5,312 nt of DNA from contig CAZEMH010000023.1 in the NCBI GenBank assembly GCA_964513365.1, forward strand, positions 1-5,312, in the 5' to 3' direction. Under the pieces are notes generated by a model, which did no database searches, was not told where the DNA came from, and saw only the letters and a list, made by a program, of their open reading frames with translations. The stretch comes from DAOVIY01 sp964513365 (lineage in GTDB: Bacteria; Patescibacteriota; Minisyncoccia; UBA6257). Positions 1 through 5,312 of the stretch are shown here, in pieces. Every line of letters starts with the position of its first letter. The stretch's first letter is position 1. Made by a program: the position numbers and the translations under genes.

Positions 1-2078
1 TATAAAGAAGTATCATTTGGATCTATTCGAATAGCCTGAATATAAAGATTCTTTATGACATCATATTTCTTATCTTTTGCCAAAAGATTTATTACAGTCA
101 AAATCTGAGATTTGTCTTTAAAAGGAAAATTAAATTCAGCGGCTTTTATTAAATTTTCATCTCGTTTTTCAAAATCGCCTAATTCATTGTAAGCTAAGCC
201 TAAAATATAATAAGAAGTTGAGAGCTTAGGGTTAAGCTCAATGGTTTTCTCTGCCTCAATTATGGCTTTTTCTGTTTCTCCATTCAGTAAATAAGATTTG
301 GAAGCAAATAAATGAGACTGCGGGAAATAAGGAAACTGAGCAAGTATTTTTTCAGTTGATTTTTCAGCTTCAATAAGCCAATCTTTATCCCATTGAGAGT
401 AAATTGTATCTAAATCTGCTTTCGAACTTACTAAACTAAATCGCCATGGCCTTTCTTCAGCTGCTTCTTTTGCTTGAATAATCAATTCATCAATCATTTT
501 CTTTTTGTATTCTTCGTCAATCTTAAAACTATAAAGAGAATACATTTTTTTCATTCCCATAATAACATCATCCTTTAAGAAAGCTGGATTATTAATTATT
601 TTTCTTAATTCTTTGTAAGCTTTTTCATCTTCTTCTTGTTTAACAAAATAACTTACATTAAAAATTCCCTTGCTTACTAAATAAGGTTTTATTACCCACT
701 TAGTCGTGCTAAAAACAACCATACAAATTACAAAAACAACTAATAATCCTTTACCCATTTTTGAAGCATAATCTTTTGAATTATCATCAACAAGAGTCAT
801 CTCCTCATTTTTTCTTTCATCGCGATGGTAAAGCGAAGAAATAAAAGCCAATAACAAAAAGAACATTAAATAGCTTTCATGAAAATCAAAAATGAAGATA
901 TTTTGAATAAAATACCCTATCAAGCCACCTGCTAAAGCTAATGACGGCAAAAACCATTCTTTCTTTTTTCTGAGTTGATTTAAAAGATATAAAGCTATTC
1001 CAAAAATAGAAAGGTAAGATAGAAATCCAAAAATACCAGTGGTGGCTAAAACTTCCATTGGTTTATTATGAGCCCTGTCAAAGTAAAAATCTTCTGGCAA
1101 ATATTTTAACACTTCTGGATTGAAATTTGTCGTATAAGCTGCCTCATAATTTTCAGGGCCCCAACCAAGTAAAGGTTTTTGCAAAAAACTTTTCCAGGCG
1201 GTTCCAGCAGAAAAAAGACGTGATAAAGCTGTCGGATGCGACAAAGAAATAGAAGAAAATCTACTAAGAATTTTATTATTCTTCACAAAATCAGTATTTT
1301 TTCCTGCAAAAGTCAAGACAGATAAAATCAAAACACCAATTAAAAAAATAATGGCTATTTTTTTAAAAGGAATAAGAAGATCTGCTCCCCCTTTGACATC
1401 AAACTTCGAAAAAACTATACCCAATGCTATCAAGACAATACTAATCAAGTAGCCAATCATTGAACCTCTTGTTAAAGTGGCAAAAATAAGAAAACTCTGG
1501 CCAAGGAAAACAAGCAACCACCAATTAAATAATTTTTTATCAAATATATATTGACGAAAATAAAAATAAAGAGCTAAAAAAGCGTTAAAAAGCAGATAAA
1601 CAGCAAAAAAAGAAGGATTACCAGTATAGCCAGCTAAGCGACCGCCAGTTAATTGAGCAGTAATTCTTCCTATGCCAGAATAAGCTAAAATTGCAATAAA
1701 TGAATAAAGAATACCTATTCCTACCTGAATTTTAAGAATTTTTTCTATTTCTAAATATTTAAAAGTCGTAGCAATAATTAAGAAGAAAAGCATAAAATGC
1801 CAAATCCCAAATACTCCTTCCATTCTTTCGTTTCCTGAGAACAAACTATAATAAAAATCTACTCCAAAAAGAGCAGAAATAAANNNNNNNNNNNNNNNNN
1901 NNNNNNNNNNNNNNNNNNNNNNNNNNNNNNNNNNNNNNNNNNNNNNNNNNNNNNNNNNNNNNNNNNNNNNNNNNNNNNNNNNNATAATAAAAGGAAAATA
2001 TGTGTGAGTGTCAATTAAAAAAGGCGTAAATAAGGCCGCAATAACTAAATAAAATAGTATTGTTTTGAATTTATTCAT
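1..2078 (-). CDS. O-antigen ligase / Wzy_C-family polytopic membrane protein with C-terminal TPRs (3'-partial, interrupted by assembly gap)
   Basis: I assembled this by translating the minus strand. The ATG at 2078-2076 begins MNKFKTILFYLVIAALFTPF, a membrane segment. Frame +0 continues across the 100-N gap (195 nt from the ATG to the far edge, exactly 65 codons) and stays open to the left edge, giving 692 codons without a stop. Residues 66 to about 460 carry many hydrophobic segments and Wzy_C-type signatures: GNERMEG (82-88), YTGNPSFFA (151-159), TLTRGSMIG (201-209), LLGWGPENY (303-311) and FDRAHNKPMEV (333-343). In this family (PF04932) an Arg and a His in large periplasmic or external loops are functionally important; R204 and H337 are my candidates. 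A last membrane helix (about 444-457) precedes a soluble region with TPR-like helices (about 586-692). Such enzymes transfer or polymerise lipid-linked glycans outside the membrane. Ligase, polymerase and protein O-oligosaccharyltransferase cannot be separated by sequence alone. No Shine-Dalgarno is seen; translation is probably coupled to the upstream peptidase. The C-terminus and stop lie outside the window. Confidence 0.88.
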   Translation of the reverse strand, partial: MNKFKTILFYLVIAALFTPFLIDTHTYFPFIXXXXXXXXXXXXXXXXXXXXXXXXXXXXXXXXXXFISALFGVDFYYSLFSGNERMEGVFGIWHFMLFFLIIATTFKYLEIEKILKIQVGIGILYSFIAILAYSGIGRITAQLTGGRLAGYTGNPSFFAVYLLFNAFLALYFYFRQYIFDKKLFNWWLLVFLGQSFLIFATLTRGSMIGYLISIVLIALGIVFSKFDVKGGADLLIPFKKIAIIFLIGVLILSVLTFAGKNTDFVKNNKILSRFSSISLSHPTALSRLFSAGTAWKSFLQKPLLGWGPENYEAAYTTNFNPEVLKYLPEDFYFDRAHNKPMEVLATTGIFGFLSYLSIFGIALYLLNQLRKKKEWFLPSLALAGGLIGYFIQNIFIFDFHESYLMFFLLLAFISSLYHRDERKNEEMTLVDDNSKDYASKMGKGLLVVFVICMVVFSTTKWVIKPYLVSKGIFNVSYFVKQEEDEKAYKELRKIINNPAFLKDDVIMGMKKMYSLYSFKIDEEYKKKMIDELIIQAKEAAEERPWRFSLVSSKADLDTIYSQWDKDWLIEAEKSTEKILAQFPYFPQSHLFASKSYLLNGETEKAIIEAEKTIELNPKLSTSYYILGLAYNELGDFEKRDENLIKAAEFNFPFKDKSQILTVINLLAKDKKYDVIKNLYIQAIRIDPNDTSL
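3..323 (-). repeat. TPR-like repeats in the C-terminus of the Wzy_C-family protein
   Basis: About three degenerate 34-residue helical hairpins can be read. Residues 586-617 contain ASKSYLLNGETEKAIIEAEK and end in ELNP. Residues 620-651 contain YYILGLAYNELGDFEK. Residues 656-688 end in YIQAIRIDP. The spacing of small and aromatic residues and the closing 'x-x-x-P' fit TPR units, which normally bind proteins. Many Wzy_C proteins in Patescibacteria carry such tails (recalled, not searched). The array is cut at the window edge, so the number of units is unknown. Confidence 0.7.
1884..1983. other. Assembly gap (100 Ns) inside the Wzy_C-family gene
   Basis: Exactly 100 undetermined bases, a conventional scaffold filler length. 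It hides roughly residues 32-65 of the membrane protein, where one or two transmembrane helices are expected. Both flanks are in the same reading frame if the gap is taken at face value, and the missing length is close to what I would expect between the 'FPFI' and 'ERMEG' motifs. The true length could still differ. The gap is why a simple ORF scan misses this gene. Confidence 0.99.
2075..2078 (-). promoter_or_regulatory. ATGA stop/start overlap (translational coupling)
   Basis: On the minus strand the ATG of the Wzy_C-family gene (2078-2076) overlaps the TGA stop of the metallopeptidase (2077-2075). No AGGAGG-like ribosome binding site precedes this ATG; the upstream bases are the AT-rich codons for Asn-Asn-Lys-Leu. 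Four-base ATGA overlaps usually mean re-initiation by ribosomes that finish the upstream gene, so the two proteins should be made from one mRNA. Confidence 0.85.
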
Positions 2079-3724
2079 AATTTATTATTTGCTGCCGCGC
2101 GTGTTAACGGTCCAAAATACCCAGTTGTGATAATCCCTTGCAATGCCTGATATCTTTTTACTGCAGCTTGAGTTAATGGTCCAAAATAACCTGTCACTAA
2201 TGCTTCTGGATAAATATTAGGACCTAAATTAGTTAAAAATTGCTGAAGGCATTTTACTTCAGGAGAAGTCATTCCATAATAAAGGTCTCCGGAAAAAACC
2301 GTGCAATATGAATTGCTCTGATTGGTTTTCATCATAGCTAACTGCAATTGCAAGCTCGCTATTTGTCTTTTTAATTCTCCGATTCTTTGCAAAAGATTTT
2401 GAATAATTTGCTCTTCGGTTTTAGAACTATTTCCTAAATTTTGAGCTTCAAAAGAATAATAATAAAGCTTATTTTCCTGCGCTTGTGATCCAATAAAAGG
2501 AATAAAATAAACAGCTACATTTTCACTTCCCATACCATTTACATAAATTTCCTGAATGTTAGTTCCTGTAAAATCCAAAAAGCCTAAAGTCTTCTTGCCT
2601 TGATTATTTTCAATGATATAAGGGATTTTAGAAATTGGCGTGTCTTCTGGAATAGCAAATTTTAATTTTACTGCGCCTGAGCCGCCGGTAATTTTTTGCC
2701 ATTTACCTGTCCACGCAGAAATAGAATCAGTTACTGATAACGTGCTTTTTGCCTGCATTGGCAAATAATAAGAATAAGCAATAGCTGAATAATCCTTTAG
2801 ATCCGAATCCTGATAACAATATTGCGAGCTATTTTGGCAATTATTAACAAGATTAGCAATTAACCAATTTAAATAAATATCGCCAAAATTATCATTTATT
2901 CCTAATTGATTAAAAGCTCCATTAAAAGAAATAATTCCATCTCTTGAAGGATATTTTAAAGTATTAACAAAAACTTGATTACCAAACTGTTCTCTTAAAT
3001 ACAAACCCAATAAATAAACTTTTCCATAATCTTTATCAGAGTTTTTCCAGTCTTTTAAATTAATTTCTGTTGAATAAAGCAAACTCTGAGCGCGTTTTTT
3101 AGTAACTTGGGACGTATCAACTCCAATAGCTTGGCCTGCAAATTCTGACATTAATTCATAAAACCAAGTTTCTGTTTCTGGCTTTTGTTTTAAAGTAATT
3201 AAATGAGTAAATTCATGGGCTAATTCATAATTTAGAAAATCTAAAGATGATTGAATTATCAAATTAGCATTTAAATAAATGATCTGGCCTTCATTAGAAC
3301 GTGAATATTGGTTTTTAAAGTATTGATCTCCTGTCTGAATATAACCACCAAAACTTTGTTTTAATGGTTCTAAAACAACAATAATTCTGGAATCATTGTC
3401 CACTCCGGGATTATCTTCAAACCCCAGTAAATTAGTCAAAAAAGGATAAATCTTATATTCAAAACTAGAGCTAAGATTGTAAATTTTACTATCTAATTCG
3501 TTTTTTTGCGAAAAACTATTATACCAGTCTTTGTCAGCGTAAAAATAAATTTTATTTGTAGTTTTTATTAATTGAGCTTCAATTTTATTCCTACCAAACA
3601 AATCATAATCAGGTTCAACATAAAAATCAGCAGCATTGGACCAAATCGCTTGAGCAAAAACTGGAACAAAAAATATTATTCCTAAAATAATAACAAAAAC
3701 GAATTTTCGTGATTGAGAAAACAT
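2075..3724 (-). CDS. Secreted HEFTH zinc metallopeptidase with C-terminal coiled coil and peptidoglycan-binding domain
   Basis: This complete gene encodes 549 residues. Residues 1-26 form a clear signal peptide: basic MFSQSRK, then a hydrophobic core, then AQA with likely cleavage after A26. This supports the ATG at 3724. The catalytic centre is H170-E171-F172-T173-H174 in a YELAHEFTHLIT context. WFYE at 187-190 offers E190 as third zinc ligand (gluzincin style), with E194 as the alternative. The SNEGQIIYLNA stretch (143-153) before the motif recalls hyicolysin-like (M30) peptidases; that placement is from memory. Residues about 335-428 look like a beta-rich accessory domain. Residues 435-468 are a Leu/Ile/Gln-rich coiled coil. 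Residues 474-547 are a PG_binding_1-type domain with two TGYFGPLT motifs; C474 and C492 could pair as a disulfide. The protein probably acts outside the cell, tethered to peptidoglycan; its substrate is unknown. It overlaps the downstream Wzy_C gene by ATGA. A terminator separates it from the upstream surface-protein gene, so it needs its own promoter. Confidence 0.9.
   Translation of the reverse strand: MFSQSRKFVFVIILGIIFFVPVFAQAIWSNAADFYVEPDYDLFGRNKIEAQLIKTTNKIYFYADKDWYNSFSQKNELDSKIYNLSSSFEYKIYPFLTNLLGFEDNPGVDNDSRIIVVLEPLKQSFGGYIQTGDQYFKNQYSRSNEGQIIYLNANLIIQSSLDFLNYELAHEFTHLITLKQKPETETWFYELMSEFAGQAIGVDTSQVTKKRAQSLLYSTEINLKDWKNSDKDYGKVYLLGLYLREQFGNQVFVNTLKYPSRDGIISFNGAFNQLGINDNFGDIYLNWLIANLVNNCQNSSQYCYQDSDLKDYSAIAYSYYLPMQAKSTLSVTDSISAWTGKWQKITGGSGAVKLKFAIPEDTPISKIPYIIENNQGKKTLGFLDFTGTNIQEIYVNGMGSENVAVYFIPFIGSQAQENKLYYYSFEAQNLGNSSKTEEQIIQNLLQRIGELKRQIASLQLQLAMMKTNQSNSYCTVFSGDLYYGMTSPEVKCLQQFLTNLGPNIYPEALVTGYFGPLTQAAVKRYQALQGIITTGYFGPLTRAAANNKL
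2093..2194 (-). repeat. Paired TGYFGPLT motifs of the peptidoglycan-binding domain
   Basis: The motif T-G-Y-F-G-P-L-T-x-A-A occurs at residues 511-521 (2194-2162) and 534-544 (2125-2093) of the metallopeptidase. The spacing is 23 residues (69 nt). The underlying DNA is similar but not identical, with 'ggtccaaaata' shared. A first strong copy followed by a second closing copy is the usual shape of this domain in CPR-type secreted proteins, as far as I recall. It is therefore probably part of the fold and not a recent duplication. Confidence 0.75.
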
Positions 3725-3760
3725 TGGTTATATATTAACAAAAAATGAAAAGAAAATAAA
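3725..3760 (-). promoter_or_regulatory. Possible promoter, perhaps leaderless, for the metallopeptidase-Wzy_C pair
   Basis: Directly upstream of the peptidase ATG, the minus strand reads TTGTTAATATATAACCA with no recognisable Shine-Dalgarno. TAATAT at 3737-3732 resembles a -10 box and ends 7 nt before the ATG, so transcription would start at or next to the start codon (leaderless). The -35 match 17 nt further up (TTTATT, 3760-3755) is poor. A promoter is expected here because a terminator lies immediately upstream, but in such AT-rich DNA a -10-like hexamer is weak evidence. Confidence 0.3.
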
Positions 3761-3763
3761 GAA

Positions 3764-3795
3764 ATCAAAAACCGCCCTAAAGGGCGGCTTTTGAT
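3764..3795 (-). terminator. Intrinsic (Rho-independent) terminator of the surface-protein gene
   Basis: On the minus strand the transcript has GCCGCCC, loop UUUA, GGGCGGU, then a run of five U in all. The core is six G-C pairs plus a G-U pair, flanked by an A-tract and a U-tract; outer ATCAAAA/TTTTGAT bases extend the symmetry. It begins 42 nt beyond the TAA stop of the surface-protein gene (3838-3840). The A/U tracts make it formally bidirectional, but no plus-strand gene runs into it, so I assign it to the minus-strand gene. Confidence 0.9.
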
Positions 3796-3815
3796 TATCC
3801 TATAAAGTAGGATAA
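3795..3815. repeat. Perfect 8-bp inverted repeat between stop codon and terminator
   Basis: TTATCCTA (3795-3802) and TAGGATAA (3808-3815) are perfect inverted copies around a 5-nt loop (taaag). The hairpin abuts the terminator stem and lies 22 nt after the surface-protein stop. A weaker 5-bp pair, AACCT (3816-3820) with AGGTT (3829-3833), lies even closer to the stop. Serial 3' hairpins could protect the mRNA from 3' exonucleases; that role is inference. Confidence 0.65.
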
Positions 3816-3837
3816 AACCTGCAAGGAAAGGTTGTCT

Positions 3838-5312
3838 TTAAGGATTAGTAGCTGTAAGCTGGAAGTCAGCTGTCTTGATATTAGTCAAGCCCCAATTTTG
3901 GGTAATGAAACTAGCAGCTGTAGAAGTAGAAACAGAAGCCCACTTAACTTGACCAAGAGCAACAGAGAAGTATCCAGAAGTACTACTTGCAATACTATTG
4001 TCTACATAAGTACTAAAAGTACAATTAGCAGTATTGCCTAAAGGAATTCTATACAAGTACTTGTTAGCCCCTTGTGTTTGATCTTCAACAGCAGGACTAT
4101 TGCAAGTCCAAGTAGTACTAGTTGAAGCTTTATGATTTGCTGGTCCAGTTAAAGTATCGTTCATGCCGAAAGTAACACTAGTATTGCTCTTGAGAGGAAT
4201 ATAGATATCATTCGTGCCATTAGCTGTTACTGAGAATGTTATAGCTGTATCACCAATATCGTTAAGCTTAGTATTACTAGAATTCTTTACTGTTACGCTT
4301 TGACCAACGTAGGTAAACACAGGAGCACTTAAGAATGGATATTGATTAGCACCTGTAATCCCTGTTCCATCAGCTGTCACTACATTGCTATTTGAATCAA
4401 TACCAGTCAAGCTAGGACCAGTACTAATGTTGAGTAAACCAGAGCCATCATTAGCATAAGTTGAAGGTAATTGAGCAAGAACGGCTTTTACTGTTAATGT
4501 CTTGGTAGTGCCAGCAGATACAGGAAGAGTAAAGTTAGACCAAGTAGAAGTTCCTGCATTACCAGACCACCCACTAGGAGCAGCAGCAGCTATTAAAGTA
4601 TTACCGTCCCAAAGCTCAAGAGAAGTAACATATGCGTCCTTTACTATCGTACCGTCTGTAGTAACTTTGATGGTACCACTATTAAAGGTAGCATTAACAT
4701 TAGTTGCTTTTACATTAAACTTTAGAACATCTACTTTAGTTGTAGCACTAGTAGAAGCAATCACATTGCCAGCTAAAGGATTATCTGTAGCAGCACTTGT
4801 AGTAATAGTAGCTGTTTGAGCTGAGGTTAAAGTAAGAGCACCAGTAGTTATAGCGCTACCAGAAACAGTAGAATAAGTTACTCCAGCAGTATCAGTGGAT
4901 ACAACATCAGTCAGAAGACTAACTGTCCAAGTAACATTTGTTGCCGCAGTAACTGGGCTGGAAACTGTAGTTACTTTAACAGTCAAAACTTTCTGGGTAC
5001 CATTAGGAATTACTAAATTAAAACCACTAAGGTTAAATGTATAAACTTGGGCAAAAGTATTCTTAATGGCATTAGCTTCAGTAACAGGAAGTTCAGCTAA
5101 CTTGGTTGCACCATCCCAAATAGAAATAGTTGAAAAAGCTTGCCATGGAAATGCGCTAGCTGCACTAGACGAGATTTTAACTCCCACTTTTTTAATGGTC
5201 ATATCAGATCCAGTAGCTTTATACTGTCCAGCAACTGTCTCGTAAGTATTGGCTCCGTAAAGAGTTGTTTGAGGGTTGGAAACTGGATAGCTTACAACAC
5301 TCAAGGTTCCAT
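3838..5312 (-). CDS. Ser/Thr-rich beta-repeat surface (S-layer-like) protein, 5'-partial
   Basis: The frame is open from the right window edge to the TAA at 3838-3840. The TTG at 5304 is the first start-like codon, but the frame continues through it (Gly-Thr-Leu-Ser-Val), so the real start lies outside. Numbered from that TTG, 488 residues are visible. By hand count about 84 Thr and 55 Ser (28 %) and a single Arg (R419) are present. Three modules of about 160 residues repeat hydrophobic/Thr beta strands: WDG at 63-65 and 232-234, and LTVK closing strands at 107-110 and 270-273. Cysteines occur only at 401 and 428 in the last module and may form a disulfide. No C-terminal membrane helix or sorting motif is seen, so any anchor must be N-terminal. 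Patescibacteria commonly carry long extracellular proteins of this style (signal peptide, coiled coil, PG-binding domain, then such modules); I recall this and have not searched. G+C is visibly higher than in the next two genes, as in a strongly expressed structural gene. Confidence 0.8.
   Translation of the reverse strand, partial: GTLSVVSYPVSNPQTTLYGANTYETVAGQYKATGSDMTIKKVGVKISSSAASAFPWQAFSTISIWDGATKLAELPVTEANAIKNTFAQVYTFNLSGFNLVIPNGTQKVLTVKVTTVSSPVTAATNVTWTVSLLTDVVSTDTAGVTYSTVSGSAITTGALTLTSAQTATITTSAATDNPLAGNVIASTSATTKVDVLKFNVKATNVNATFNSGTIKVTTDGTIVKDAYVTSLELWDGNTLIAAAAPSGWSGNAGTSTWSNFTLPVSAGTTKTLTVKAVLAQLPSTYANDGSGLLNISTGPSLTGIDSNSNVVTADGTGITGANQYPFLSAPVFTYVGQSVTVKNSSNTKLNDIGDTAITFSVTANGTNDIYIPLKSNTSVTFGMNDTLTGPANHKASTSTTWTCNSPAVEDQTQGANKYLYRIPLGNTANCTFSTYVDNSIASSTSGYFSVALGQVKWASVSTSTAASFITQNWGLTNIKTADFQLTATNP
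3841..5304 (-). repeat. Three diverged Ig-like/beta-sandwich modules in the surface protein
   Basis: Approximate units are residues 1-155 (5304-4840), 156-320 (4839-4345) and 321-488 (4344-3841). Opening strands align as GSDMTIKKVGVKI (32-44), TTKVDVLKFNVKA (188-200) and DIGDTAITFSVTA (349-361), about 157-161 residues apart. Mid-module WDG and the later N/A-G-T-x-K-x-LTVK strand occur in units one and two only; the third has diverged and holds the two cysteines. The boundaries are estimates. The repeats are protein-level; the DNA is not closely repeated. Confidence 0.6.

Noticed and set aside
1884..1983. Two separate genes on either side of the N run
   Set aside because: Both flanks are in one frame, and the short N-terminal piece is the normal membrane start of the same Wzy_C family.
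3764..3833. tRNA or other structured RNA gene in the intergenic hairpin cluster
   Set aside because: There is no cloverleaf, no anticodon arm and no TψC-like sequence. The structures are explained as a terminator plus simple stems.
3832..4041. Plus-strand open frame of 69 codons
   Set aside because: It is antisense to the 3' end of the surface gene, with no ribosome site or family resemblance. The Ser/Thr/Arg-rich product looks like a shadow frame.
4571..4592. Short gca-type trinucleotide run as a microsatellite or phase-variation site
   Set aside because: It is only a few units encoding an Ala cluster. It is too short for slippage, and a unit change would keep the frame.
4502..4819. Plus-strand open frame of 105 codons
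   Set aside because: It lies wholly antisense to the surface-protein gene. Its Val/Ala/Leu-rich translation mirrors the Thr/Ser/Ala codons of the other strand, and it has no recognisable domain.
5302..5304. TTG as the true start of the surface protein
   Set aside because: The frame stays open upstream to the edge, TTG sits inside a likely beta strand, and no signal peptide follows.
3841..5304. CRISPR array or DNA tandem repeat in the repetitive surface gene
   Set aside because: The repetition is at protein level only, with a long and diverged period of about 160 residues. There are no uniform short repeats with spacers.

Overview
The window is AT-rich DNA from a draft assembly (a run of 100 Ns at 1884-1983). 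It holds three protein genes, all read on the minus strand, and all three look like cell-surface genes. Protein style points to a Patescibacteria/CPR-type bacterium (Parcubacteria- or Microgenomates-like). The clues are a secreted protein ending in a coiled coil plus a peptidoglycan-binding domain with the 'TGYFGPLT' signature, a Thr/Ser-rich repeat surface protein of the kind common in these genomes, and a Wzy_C-family membrane protein with a TPR tail. This taxonomic call is inference from remembered family style, not a search. TGA serves as a stop at 2075-2077 and Trp is TGG, so nothing suggests the UGA=Gly code of Gracilibacteria/Absconditabacteria.

Layout in transcription order, right to left. 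(1) 5312-3838: the C-terminal part of a large Ser/Thr-rich beta-repeat surface protein, cut by the right window edge. (2) 3837-3725: a 113-nt intergenic stretch with a strong intrinsic terminator, a second perfect hairpin and a possible promoter. (3) 3724-2075: a complete secreted zinc metallopeptidase (HEFTH) of 549 residues with a C-terminal coiled coil and peptidoglycan-binding domain. (4) 2078-1: an O-antigen-ligase/Wzy_C family membrane protein with a C-terminal TPR region. Its ATG overlaps the peptidase stop (ATGA). The N run interrupts it and the left window edge cuts it.

The surface protein is a separate transcription unit, closed by the terminator, and its base composition is clearly richer in G+C than the two genes that follow. 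The peptidase and the ligase form a translationally coupled pair. A reasonable inference is that the pair works on the cell envelope: a wall-bound protease plus a glycan ligase or polymerase, possibly an enzyme that glycosylates surface proteins, beside an abundant surface-protein gene. No RNA genes, mobile elements, CRISPR arrays or plus-strand genes are supported.
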